Positions 41,013-48,645 of a DNA stretch of 52,690 nucleotides are shown one piece after another. Below the pieces are notes generated by a model. That model saw only the letters and a list, made by a program, of their open reading frames with translations. It searched no databases and had not been told where the DNA came from. Source of the stretch: an uncultured Eubacteriales bacterium (GTDB lineage Bacteria > Bacillota > Clostridia > Oscillospirales > Oscillospiraceae); contig UQXI01000019.1 of NCBI GenBank assembly GCA_900544975.1, forward strand, positions 1-52,690, in the 5' to 3' direction. Numbering within the stretch: the stretch's first letter is position 1; each line of letters starts with the position of its first letter. The position numbers were made by a program, and so were the translations under genes.

Positions 41013-42513
41013 ATGTACGCTTTAGCTGGCCCCGATCAATTTTTCCGTGAATGGTGTAGGGCATATGGTCAACTTGATGATAGAGGTTGGGCAGCATATA
41101 TCTGGGCAGTAGTGGGCGGAGTGCTGCGGCAATTTCATCCCCGGTAAGTGGACCTTCGTAAATGCAGAGAATCCGATCCCGTGTTTGATCGAATAGACAC
41201 ACAGCAACCTGAAGTTTGGGCAAACTATTCAGGGCGGTTTCGATTTCCCCAAGTTCCACGCGGTAACCCATGTGTTTTACCTGATTGTCTTTGCGGGTCA
41301 AAAAGCGGAAATTGCCGTCGGGATCTTCCACTGCCAGATCACCAGTGCGGTAGATTCGGTCAGGATACCAGGGATTACGCGGATTTTGCACAAAGGCGCT
41401 GTCGGTCTTTTCCCAATCTAGATAGTAGCCTTGCGCTAGCCCACTGCCACGGACACACAACTCACCGGCGCTCCCCCGTGATACAGGATGGCCTTCTTGG
41501 TCTAACAGGAATAGCTCCATATTTGCACAGGCTTTTCCAATGGGAATCACCTCGGTGTCTGCAAATTCACGGTGGATGGGATAATATGCACAGTCTACGG
41601 TGGCTTCTGTAGGGCCATAACAATTGAAGTATTGCACCTGGGGTAGAGCCTTGCGCCAAATATTTAGCTGTTTTGCTTGCAGAGATTCGCCGCCCACATT
41701 GACCTTTTTTAAACTGCCTGGCACCTCTTTTTCAAAAACTCCAGAGTTTGCAACCAAATGAAAGGCGGATGCGGACCAGGATAAAACTGTGATCTGGTGT
41801 GCATGAAGATAACGTATCAGAAGCAAGGGAAACATGAAGAATTTTTTGGGAAGAATATGTGTGGTTGCGCCGGTCTTTAAGGTGGAGTACAAGTCTTTTA
41901 CCGAGGTGTCAAAACAGAATGGAGCCTGATTTCCCAGGATATCCGCTCCTGTGATGCCAATGGCTTCTGTAAACCAGTCTGTAAAGTCTATCACACTGCG
42001 ATGAGATACGATAATTCCTTTTGGCATTCCAGTGGATCCAGAGGTGAAAATCATATATGCAGGATCTACATCCAGGACCTGCTGTCGGCATCTGGACAAC
42101 AATGCATCATCTGGCTCGGTATCCAAAGCCTGTTCGATTGAAAACAACGGACACAAGCCAGAAAAGGAAGCGGCCAACGCTTCTACAGCGGTACTGTAAA
42201 TCAAAGCAGCTGGCTGCAGTTGTGACAGAAGCGCTTCTACCCGTTGTGGAGGCATTTGGCTGTCCAAAGGAACATAGAAATTGCCACTATACAATACGCC
42301 GAGCAAAGCGGCTACCATCTGGACAGAGCGTTCTGCCAGAACGACCACTGGTCGATTGCAGGAGGCCAATTGCCGGCCTAGTGCAGTGCCAATTCCTCGA
42401 CTTTGCTGGTGCAAGCCAAAAAAAGTAAGCGTTGTGCATTCATCCACGAAGGCCGGTGTTTCAGGAATGCGCTTGGCGGTTTTTTCGAGGTATTCCAATA
42501 GGTTTTTCTGCAT
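40987..42513 (-). CDS. Amino-acid adenylation enzyme (DltA-like, specificity unknown)
   Basis: A 508-residue stand-alone adenylation protein of the NRPS/DltA class. Core motifs present are A3 TSGSTGMPKG (157-166), A5 YGPTEATVD, A7 YRTGDLA, A8 KHMGYRVELGEIE and A10 HGKIDRGQLK. The A4 block FDTSVKD keeps D202, which binds the amino group of alpha-amino acids. K206 replaces the methionine of Bacillus DltA. The DltA cysteine in FCGE that favours D-alanine is glycine here (G274 in VGGE). It should load an amino acid on the carrier encoded downstream. The first gene after a strong promoter. The GTG/TTG-free ATG start gives the usual length. Confidence 0.87.
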   Translation of the reverse strand: MQKNLLEYLEKTAKRIPETPAFVDECTTLTFFGLHQQSRGIGTALGRQLASCNRPVVVLAERSVQMVAALLGVLYSGNFYVPLDSQMPPQRVEALLSQLQPAALIYSTAVEALAASFSGLCPLFSIEQALDTEPDDALLSRCRQQVLDVDPAYMIFTSGSTGMPKGIIVSHRSVIDFTDWFTEAIGITGADILGNQAPFCFDTSVKDLYSTLKTGATTHILPKKFFMFPLLLIRYLHAHQITVLSWSASAFHLVANSGVFEKEVPGSLKKVNVGGESLQAKQLNIWRKALPQVQYFNCYGPTEATVDCAYYPIHREFADTEVIPIGKACANMELFLLDQEGHPVSRGSAGELCVRGSGLAQGYYLDWEKTDSAFVQNPRNPWYPDRIYRTGDLAVEDPDGNFRFLTRKDNQVKHMGYRVELGEIETALNSLPKLQVAVCLFDQTRDRILCIYEGPLTGDEIAAALRPLLPRYMLPNLYHQVDHMPYTIHGKIDRGQLKRTYDENSHKL

Positions 42514-42548
42514 CTTGTTGTCCTCTAGCCCAATTTGTAGATAAAGGT

Positions 42549-42577
42549 ATTATACTGATCCGGGATATCTTTGTCAA
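42549..42577 (-). promoter_or_regulatory. Promoter of the acylation operon
   Basis: Perfect TTGACA (42577-42572) and TATAAT (42554-42549) on the minus strand, with ideal 17-base spacing, 36 bases before the adenylation start. No operator is evident. Confidence 0.88.
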
Positions 42578-42600
42578 GCGAGAGGAAGCCAGGGTGAAAA

Positions 42601-42638
42601 TGTGCTGCAAGTGAGCAATTTTGTCCACTTGCAGCACA
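42601..42638. terminator. pnp terminator
   Basis: TGTGCTGCAAGTG (42601-42613) and CACTTGCAGCACA (42626-42638) form a perfect 13-bp stem. On the minus strand it is followed by TTTT. Confidence 0.8.
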
Positions 42639-42649
42639 TCATGCAATGC

Positions 42650-44773
42650 TTATTTATTCTGTTCCAATTCCTTTAGCGCATCCTTGCGGCTGAAGTTGGC
42701 CCGGCCCTTTTCGTCGAAGCCCATGAACTTGACCCAGGTCATATCGCCCAGCTTCAGGACGTCTTCCACCTTGTCCACCCGGTAGTTTTCCAGCTTGGAG
42801 ATGTGGACCATCCCATCGTGGCCCGGGGCGATTTCCACAAAGGCGCCAATGGGCAGGATGCGGACCACCTTGCCATAATAGAGCTTGCCCACCTCGGGGA
42901 CGAAGCAAATGTCGTCCACCATCTTTTTGGCGGCATAGGCAGCGGCGGAGTCCACAGCGGAGATGAAGACGGAGCCGTCGTCGTCGATGTCGATTTTGGC
43001 GCCGGTGTCTGCGCAGATTTTCTGGATGGTCTTGCCGCCGGAGCCGATGACTTCCCGGATTTTATCCACAGGGATCTTGAGAGAGATCATCTTGGGGGCA
43101 TATTCGGACACTTCCGCCCGCGGCTCCGGGATGCAGGGGAGCATAATTTCGCTGAGGATCTCCAGCCGGGCCTTCCGGGTCCGCTCCAGGGCGTCAGCGA
43201 TGATTTCCATGGTGAGGCCCTTGTTTTTCAGGTCCATCTGGATGGCTGTGATGCCCTCGGTGGTGCCTGCCACCTTAAAGTCCATTTCGCCGTGGAAGTC
43301 TTCCACGCCCTGGATGTCGGTGAAGGTTCTCCACGCGCCGGTCTCCTGGTCGGAGATGAGGCCGCAGGAGATGCCGGCTACGGGCCGCTTGATGGGAACG
43401 CCAGCGTCCATCAGGGCCAGCGTGGAGCCGCAGATGGAGCCCTGGGAGGTGGAGCCGTTGGAGGACAGAACCTCAGAGACTACGCGGATGGCATAGGGGA
43501 ACTCTTCTACAGAGGGAATCACAGGCAGCAGCGCCTTTTCTGCCAAAGCGCCGTGACCGATCTCCCGGCGGGAGGTGGAGCGGGAAGCTTTGGCTTCGCC
43601 GGTGGAGAAAGCGGGGAAATTGTAGTGGTGGATATACCGCTTGGTCTCTTCCGGATAGATGGTATCCAGTTTCTGGGCGGCAGACAGGGTGTTGAGGGTG
43701 CAGATGGACAGAACCTGGGTCTGACCGCGGGTAAAGAGGCCGGAGCCATGGACCCGGGGCAGGATGCCTACCTCAGCGGCCAGGGGACGGATCTCATCCA
43801 TGCCGCGGCCATCTACCCGTTTGCCAGCCAGGAGCCATTTTTTGACCACTTTTTTCTGCATTTTATACAGGCAGACCTCAATGTTGACGTCAAAGTCCTC
43901 GTACTTTTCTGCAAATTTCTCGGAAAAATCCCGGCGGGCGGCAGTCAGCCGCTCTTCCCGGACATTTTTGTCATCGGTGTCCAGGGCGTATTCAATCTGG
44001 TCCATGCCGTATTCACACAGCTCATCCAGCAGGTCGTGGTTGACAGCGGCCTTCTCGAAGGTGAATTTGGGCTTGCCAATTTCCGCCACAATGCCGTTGA
44101 TGAACTTCACGATTTCCATGTTGGTCTCATGGGCGATGCGGATGCACTCCAGAACGATGGGTTCAGGAGATTCGTTGGCCTCGGTCTCGATCATGACCAC
44201 CTTCTCGAAGGTGGAGGCAATGGTCACAAAGCAGCTGGCGGCGGCCCGCTCCTCTGCCGTGGGGTTCACCACGTATTCCCCATTGACATATGCCACGTTG
44301 GTGGTAGCCACAGGGCCATTCCAGGGCACGTCGGAGGAGGCGATGGCGATGGAAGCGCCCAGAGAGGCGACAATTTCCACCGGATTGTCGTAGTCGTTGG
44401 CCAGCACGGTGCAGGTGACCACCACATCGTTGCGCAGCTCGTCGTCAAACAGGGGGCGCATGGGCCGGTCGATGAGGCGGGAGTTCAGAATGCCGCGCTC
44501 GGAGGGCTTGCCCTCCCGGCGGTTGAAGGAACCGGGGATCCGGCCCACGGAATACAGCCGCTCTTCGAACTCAATGGTGAGGGGGAAATAGTCAATGCCG
44601 GGCTTGGGATCGGCCGAAGCGGTGACGGTGGTGAGTACCACGGTGTCGCCATAGCGGCAGATGCACTCGGCGTTGGCAAGCTCGGCCACCTTGCCGGTCT
44701 CTACGGTGAAGGTGCGGTTGCCGATTTGGGTTTCAAATACCCGATGGTTGGGGAATGTCTTTTGTGTAACCAA
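42650..44773 (-). CDS. pnp: Polyribonucleotide nucleotidyltransferase (PNPase)
   Basis: A 707-residue 3'-5' phosphorolytic exoribonuclease. It has two RNase PH-like domains (first at about 10-140, second at about 310-540 with FPAFSTGEAKASRSTSRREIGHGALAE). A KH domain (KIREVIGSGGKTIQKI) and a C-terminal S1 domain (GKVVRILPIGAFVEIAPGHDGMVHIS) follow. The start has GGAGGTAA upstream. It lies downstream of rpsO in the conserved rpsO-pnp order and has a long leader hairpin. Confidence 0.98.
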   Translation of the reverse strand: MVTQKTFPNHRVFETQIGNRTFTVETGKVAELANAECICRYGDTVVLTTVTASADPKPGIDYFPLTIEFEERLYSVGRIPGSFNRREGKPSERGILNSRLIDRPMRPLFDDELRNDVVVTCTVLANDYDNPVEIVASLGASIAIASSDVPWNGPVATTNVAYVNGEYVVNPTAEERAAASCFVTIASTFEKVVMIETEANESPEPIVLECIRIAHETNMEIVKFINGIVAEIGKPKFTFEKAAVNHDLLDELCEYGMDQIEYALDTDDKNVREERLTAARRDFSEKFAEKYEDFDVNIEVCLYKMQKKVVKKWLLAGKRVDGRGMDEIRPLAAEVGILPRVHGSGLFTRGQTQVLSICTLNTLSAAQKLDTIYPEETKRYIHHYNFPAFSTGEAKASRSTSRREIGHGALAEKALLPVIPSVEEFPYAIRVVSEVLSSNGSTSQGSICGSTLALMDAGVPIKRPVAGISCGLISDQETGAWRTFTDIQGVEDFHGEMDFKVAGTTEGITAIQMDLKNKGLTMEIIADALERTRKARLEILSEIMLPCIPEPRAEVSEYAPKMISLKIPVDKIREVIGSGGKTIQKICADTGAKIDIDDDGSVFISAVDSAAAYAAKKMVDDICFVPEVGKLYYGKVVRILPIGAFVEIAPGHDGMVHISKLENYRVDKVEDVLKLGDMTWVKFMGFDEKGRANFSRKDALKELEQNK

Positions 44774-44817
44774 TGCAAGTTACCTCCTGAAAAGTAAATT
44801 TGGCTCTGTTTGGGAGG

Positions 44818-44870
44818 TTTAGCACTTGAAACCACCGCCGAAGCCTTCGGCGGCGCTTTCAACTGCTAAA
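44818..44870 (-). promoter_or_regulatory. Long stem-loop in the pnp leader, candidate RNase III site
   Basis: Nearly continuous pairing: TTTAGCA/TGCTAAA, then TTGAAA/TTTCAA, then CCGCCGAA/TTCGGCGG around a GCC loop, with small internal loops (c/c and cca/cgc). It lies 45 bases before the pnp start and resembles the double-stranded leader cleaved by RNase III in E. coli pnp autoregulation. Confidence 0.65.
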
Positions 44871-44901
44871 TGTCTCCCGCGCAGAAATGGGGTGGATTTA
44901 G

Positions 44902-44931
44902 AAAAAAGGGCGACAAAAGCCGCCCTTTTTT
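44902..44931 (-). terminator. rpsO terminator
   Basis: AAAAAAGGGCG and CGCCCTTTTTT pair perfectly (44902-44912 and 44921-44931), 8 bases after the rpsO stop. Some read-through into pnp is likely. Confidence 0.85.
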
Positions 44932-44938
44932 GACAAAC

Positions 44939-45205
44939 TTATTTCCGGATGCCCAGCTTGGCGATGACCGCGCGGTAGCGGTTGATGTCCTTCTTGGCCA
45001 AGTAGTCCAGGAGATTCCGGCGCTTACCGACCATCATCAGAAGGCCGCGACGGCTGTGGTTGTCGTGCTTGTGCACCCGCAGATGCTCGGTGAGCTCGTT
45101 GATGCGGGCGGTGAGGATGGCAATCTGCACCTCGGGGGAGCCGGTGTCGCCCTCGTGGGTGGCGTAGTCGGCAATGACCTGGGATTTCTTTTCTTTCTGA
45201 ATCAT
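44939..45205 (-). CDS. rpsO: 30S ribosomal protein S15
   Basis: An 88-residue ribosomal protein with the standard S15 helices (THEGDTGSPEVQIAILTARINELTEHLRVHKHDNHSRRGLLMMVGKRRNLLDYL). It binds 16S rRNA early in small-subunit assembly. The start MIQKEKK is used, with AGGTGG upstream; a longer start at 45217 would overlap the binding site. Promoter at 45328-45356, with a 115-base structured leader. Confidence 0.98.
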   Translation of the reverse strand: MIQKEKKSQVIADYATHEGDTGSPEVQIAILTARINELTEHLRVHKHDNHSRRGLLMMVGKRRNLLDYLAKKDINRYRAVIAKLGIRK

Positions 45206-45321
45206 GATGTGTTCCACCTTTCGATTGATTGCCCGGCAGCCAAGAATGGGCCAGTGGAGCGCCAGTGGCGGTATCCCGAAACTGAGCGGCGGGCATAAAA
45301 CAAGATCTGACCGTAGCCAGC
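45206..45321 (-). promoter_or_regulatory. Structured rpsO leader, candidate S15-binding element
   Basis: Within the transcribed leader, TGCCCG and CGGGCA close a domain. Inside it CAGT-tt-CGG-gata-CCG-cc-ACTG forms a hairpin, with another region pairing CCA/TGG. A three-way-junction-like layout would fit S15 autoregulation as seen in other Firmicutes. Only visible pairings support this. Confidence 0.4.
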
Positions 45322-45327
45322 TTGCCT

Positions 45328-45356
45328 ATTTTAACACGGAACCATGAAATTGTAAA
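45328..45356 (-). promoter_or_regulatory. rpsO promoter
   Basis: TTTACA (45356-45351) and TAAAAT (45333-45328) on the minus strand with 17 bases between. Confidence 0.7.
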
Positions 45357-45442
45357 GGAAAATTTTGAGATTTTTCAGATTTCAACCTCATGGCCCCAGG
45401 GTTTCCGGCTGTATCCTTCAGTTTGCACAGCAAAGATGAAAT

Positions 45443-45925
45443 TTATTCCTCTGATAGGTCCAGGACAATGGTTTTTGTACTGGGCTGGAGCTGCCGGTAT
45501 GCCACGCCCGCAGAATCCATCATCCGCTTGGAGGCCCGTGTGGCGGAGGTATCGGCGTATTTGTCGGACAGGTACAGGACTTCCTTGACCCCGGCTTGGA
45601 TGATGGCCTTGGCGCACTCATTGCAGGGGAAGAGCGCCACATACAGGCGGCTCCCCCGCAGGTCCCGGCCGTTGGCGTTGAGGATGGCGTTGAGCTCGGC
45701 GTGCACCACATAGGGGTATTTGGTCTCCTCCCCTTCCCGCTCCCAGGGATATTCGTCGTCGGAGCAGCCGTTGGGCAGGCCGTTATAGCCAGTGGAGATG
45801 ATGATATTGTCTTGAGACACAATGCATGCCCCGACCTGGGTATTGGGGTCTTTGCTCCGGCGGGCGGCCAGCATGGCGACCCCCATGAAATATTCGTCCC
45901 AGGTGATGTAATTTTCCCGCTTCAT
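45443..45925 (-). CDS. Deoxycytidylate (dCMP) deaminase family protein
   Basis: A 160-residue zinc-dependent deaminase of the dCMP deaminase/ComEB type, converting dCMP to dUMP for thymidylate synthesis. The zinc and catalytic site is VVHAELNAI (His, Glu) with FPCNECAKA (two Cys). The substrate-binding N-terminal block is SKDPNTQVGACIVSQDN. The start MKRENY has a purine-rich AAAGGG upstream; a start at 45946 is less likely. The promoter is divergent from dus. Confidence 0.93.
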   Translation of the reverse strand: MKRENYITWDEYFMGVAMLAARRSKDPNTQVGACIVSQDNIIISTGYNGLPNGCSDDEYPWEREGEETKYPYVVHAELNAILNANGRDLRGSRLYVALFPCNECAKAIIQAGVKEVLYLSDKYADTSATRASKRMMDSAGVAYRQLQPSTKTIVLDLSEE

Positions 45926-45999
45926 ATGGATACACCCTTTCCACAAACTGTTGAGGAGTCGGCAGCCGCAGTCTTGCGCAAGCTACCAGATTGTCTGAA

Positions 46000-46028
46000 A
46001 TTATAGCAGAATTCCCAATTTTCTGCAA
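46000..46028 (-). promoter_or_regulatory. Promoter of the dCMP deaminase gene
   Basis: TTGCAG (46028-46023) and TATAAT (46005-46000) on the minus strand, 17 bases apart. Confidence 0.7.
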
Positions 46029-46043
46029 GATCTTTCCCTCAGC

Positions 46044-46072
46044 TTGCGATTTTTTCTTTCCCATGGTATGAT
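46044..46072 (+). promoter_or_regulatory. dus promoter
   Basis: TTGCGA (46044-46049) and TATGAT (46067-46072), 17 bases apart. Transcription would start near 46079, which limits the possible dus start codons. Confidence 0.65.
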
Positions 46073-46104
46073 GGTTCCATGTGACAATATGGAGGTGTTT
46101 CCTT

Positions 46105-47109
46105 CTGAAGATTGGAAATTTGACCGTTCCAGGCCGCTTGGCTCTGGCGCCCATGGCAGGGGTGACGGATTGGGCCTTCCGCACCATTTGCGCCCGCATG
46201 GGAGCTGGGATGACCGTGACGGAGATGGTATCTTCCCGGGCGTTGGTCTACCGGGACCGGAAAAGCGCCGGGCTGCTGCGAAAAAATGAAGGCTCCCTGG
46301 TGGGAGCCCAGATTTTTGGCAACGATCCCCAGGTGATGGCCCAGGGGGCGGCCTTGGCGTTGGAGCTTTCCGGCTGTGACTGGATTGACATCAATATGGG
46401 CTGTCCCATGACGAAGGTGGTCAGCAATGGGGATGGGTCTGCCCTGATGAAAGACATTCCCCTGGCCGCCCGAATTGTGGAGGCTGTGGCGCAGGCAGTG
46501 CCGGTGCCTGTGACGGTAAAATGCCGCCTGGGCTGGGACCGGGGCAGCATCAATGTGGTTGCCCTGGCCCAGGCGGTGGAGGCCGCAGGGGCCCAGGCCA
46601 TTGCGGTGCACGGCCGGACCCGGACCATGCTCTATTCCGGCGTCGCGGACTGGGATACCATCCGCAAGGTCAAAGGGGCGGTGTCCATCCCGGTGATTGC
46701 CAATGGGGACATTGTCTCCGGAGAGGCGGCAGTCCAATGCCAGAAACGGTCCGGCGCGGATCTTCTCATGCTGGGTCGGGGCGTCTTCGGAGATCCCTGG
46801 CTGTTCCAAGAGGTTTCTGCCGCCCTGGAGGGGCGGCCCATCCCCCCTCGCCCGCCCCTGGCCAGCCGGGTGGACACGGCGGTGGAGCAATTCCGGCTGG
46901 CAGAGGCGGACAAAGGGACCCACATCGCCTGTCTGGAGGCCCGGAAACACTTTGCCTGGTATCTTCGGGGGGTGCCCTACAGTGGATATTATAAGGAGAA
47001 AATCTCCCATATCTCCACTATGGAGGACATTTGCGCCATTGCCGCTGGGATTCAGCGGGATTTGAAGGATCAACCGGCCTCCCGGGGGAATAGCAACTCC
47101 GCAATCTGA
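46105..47109 (+). CDS. dusB: tRNA-dihydrouridine synthase (DusB-like), probable CTG start
   Basis: A 334-residue FMN enzyme that reduces uridine in tRNA. TIM-barrel motifs are LALAPMAGVTD, INMGCPMTKV (catalytic cysteine), VKCRLGWD, IAVHGRTR and IANGDI. The reading frame opens with GTG at 46081, but the predicted transcript starts there. GGAGG at 46091-46095 places translation at the CTG codon 46105, which gives the normal N terminus (L/M)KIGNLTVPGRLALAPMAG. The 3' end overlaps the convergent asd gene by 40 bases. Confidence 0.9.
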   Translation: MKIGNLTVPGRLALAPMAGVTDWAFRTICARMGAGMTVTEMVSSRALVYRDRKSAGLLRKNEGSLVGAQIFGNDPQVMAQGAALALELSGCDWIDINMGCPMTKVVSNGDGSALMKDIPLAARIVEAVAQAVPVPVTVKCRLGWDRGSINVVALAQAVEAAGAQAIAVHGRTRTMLYSGVADWDTIRKVKGAVSIPVIANGDIVSGEAAVQCQKRSGADLLMLGRGVFGDPWLFQEVSAALEGRPIPPRPPLASRVDTAVEQFRLAEADKGTHIACLEARKHFAWYLRGVPYSGYYKEKISHISTMEDICAIAAGIQRDLKDQPASRGNSNSAI

Positions 47110-48083
47110 ATGGCATTGGTGGCGGCGCCTTTTCGGATCTGATCGCCGCAGCACCAGAGGCACAGGCCGTTGGGGTCGGTGAGATCCGGCCGGAAGCGGC
47201 CCACAAAAATGAGATCCTGCTCGGAAGCTTCCAAGGGCATGGGGTAGTATCCCTCGTCGGTACGGTCTATGAGGCGGCAGCCCGGTGCATGGGCGATGGC
47301 ATCCCGGGCCTCTTCCACGGAGACGGGCCGGTCAAAGCGCAGGGTGGCAGAGATGGAGTGGCTCCGGATCACAGGGACCCGGACACAGGTACAGGAGACG
47401 GTGAGCTCCGGCAGATGGAGAATGCGCCGTCCCTCGTTCTGCATCTTCATCTCTTCGGAAGTGTAACCTTCGTATTGGGTTCCTCCGATTTGGGGAATCA
47501 GGTTGTAGGCGATTTGATGGGGGAAGGCGGAGACCTGAGGCGTCTCCCCGGCCTCCAGGGCTGAAATTTGGGCGTGAAGCTCCCCGATTCCAGCCACGCC
47601 GGCCCCAGAGACGGCCTGATAGGTGCTGGCCACCATGCTCCGAATGGGAGAAAGCCGGTTCAGGGCGGCAATGGCTGTGACGGTGATGATGGTGGAGCAG
47701 TTGGGGTTGGCGATGATTCCGGTATGGAGGGCAGCGTCCTGGGGGTTGACTTCCGGCACCACCAGCGGCACGGCGGAATCCAGGCGGAAGGCGCTGGAAT
47801 TGTCCACAAAGACCGCACCAGCGGCCCGGATGGCTGGAGCAAAGCGGAGAGCGATGTCATTTTCAGCGGCCCCCAGCACCAGATCAACGCCCTGGAACGC
47901 GGCCTCGTTGGCCTCCTCAATGGGAATGCGTTCGCCGCGGAAGGTCTCGGTCTTTCCCACGCTCCGGGTGCTGGCCAGGAGCTTCAGTTTTCCCACAGGG
48001 AAATTCCGCTCCTCCAGAAGCTTCCGCATCTCCTGACCCACGGCTCCAGTGGCGCCCAGAATGGCGACGGTATATTCTCTCAT
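47070..48083 (-). CDS. asd: Aspartate-semialdehyde dehydrogenase
   Basis: A 337-residue NADPH-dependent enzyme that makes aspartate semialdehyde for lysine, diaminopimelate, threonine and methionine synthesis. The NADP motif is VAILGATGAVGQEM. The active-site cysteine is in IANPNCSTI, and the substrate-binding region is VASTYQAVSGAG. The ATG at 48083 is favoured by spacing from AAAGGAT; a TTG at 48092 is too close. Its last 40 bases overlap the end of dus on the opposite strand. It probably follows the small unknown gene at 48440 in one transcript. Confidence 0.95.
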   Translation of the reverse strand: MREYTVAILGATGAVGQEMRKLLEERNFPVGKLKLLASTRSVGKTETFRGERIPIEEANEAAFQGVDLVLGAAENDIALRFAPAIRAAGAVFVDNSSAFRLDSAVPLVVPEVNPQDAALHTGIIANPNCSTIITVTAIAALNRLSPIRSMVASTYQAVSGAGVAGIGELHAQISALEAGETPQVSAFPHQIAYNLIPQIGGTQYEGYTSEEMKMQNEGRRILHLPELTVSCTCVRVPVIRSHSISATLRFDRPVSVEEARDAIAHAPGCRLIDRTDEGYYPMPLEASEQDLIFVGRFRPDLTDPNGLCLWCCGDQIRKGAATNAIQIAELLFPREAG

Positions 48084-48134
48084 GGCGATCAAATCCTTTC
48101 TCTGCTTGGCGCAGAATGGGTTTCTGTTGCAGTT

Positions 48135-48440
48135 TTACAGAAAGTGGCAGCCTGCTTCCAGGAGCCGGTGGATGGCCTCGTTGGCTTCTTCATCTGAAAA
48201 AAGGGGTCCCCATTGGGGTTTCAGCGCCAGGGCCTCCAGGCTCAGCTCCCATCTCTCCAGGCGGGCCAACTGGTCAAAGCCGTCGCTGCAGCGACGGCCG
48301 GTGAGGATGCGGTGGGCGGCGGCGCAGGCGCCCAGCTGCTCTGTTTGTTGCCGCATTCGGCTGGTCGGGATGCCCAAGCGGTCCATTTCTGACCAACATG
48401 CCGCCCAGGCTTGGGCAAAACGTACTTCTTTGGTTTCCAT
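48135..48440 (-). CDS. Small helical protein of unknown function upstream of asd
   Basis: A 101-residue protein with no recognised family. It is predicted to be mainly helical, with an Ala/Cys-rich central part and four cysteines in the full chain. AGGTGG precedes the ATG at 48440. It sits 51 bases upstream of asd on the same strand, and a TATAAT-type promoter lies at 48477-48472. Confidence 0.6.
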   Translation of the reverse strand: METKEVRFAQAWAACWSEMDRLGIPTSRMRQQTEQLGACAAAHRILTGRRCSDGFDQLARLERWELSLEALALKPQWGPLFSDEEANEAIHRLLEAGCHFL

Positions 48441-48471
48441 ACATCCACCTCTGTCCTGTTGTCTGCATTGT

Positions 48472-48500
48472 ATTATACTATGGCGCCCGGTGATTTTCCA
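48472..48500 (-). promoter_or_regulatory. Promoter of the unknown gene and asd
   Basis: TGGAAA (48500-48495) and TATAAT (48477-48472) on the minus strand, 17 bases apart. The -35 is weak. Confidence 0.5.
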
Positions 48501-48594
48501 CCGCATTTTTTGCCGATTTGTTTGCGTTCCGTGCGTTTTTTACGGACAGGCCCAATTCTTTGCTTTCTGAGAGCGGCTTTTTTTCGTTTTCCTG

Positions 48595-48623
48595 TTTACG
48601 CAGGTTCTGTTTTGTAGTACAAT
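48595..48623 (+). promoter_or_regulatory. Promoter of the zinc-ribbon membrane protein gene
   Basis: TTTACG (48595-48600) and TACAAT (48618-48623), 17 bases apart, 22 bases before the start codon. Confidence 0.6.
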
Positions 48624-48645
48624 GACTCCAGTTGGAGGTGGGAGT

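Noticed and set aside
42803..44797. A 664-aa ORF antisense to pnp
   Set aside because: It is the shadow of a GC-rich conserved gene, with low-complexity Gly/Asp/His-rich sequence and no start signal. The PNPase frame is unmistakable.
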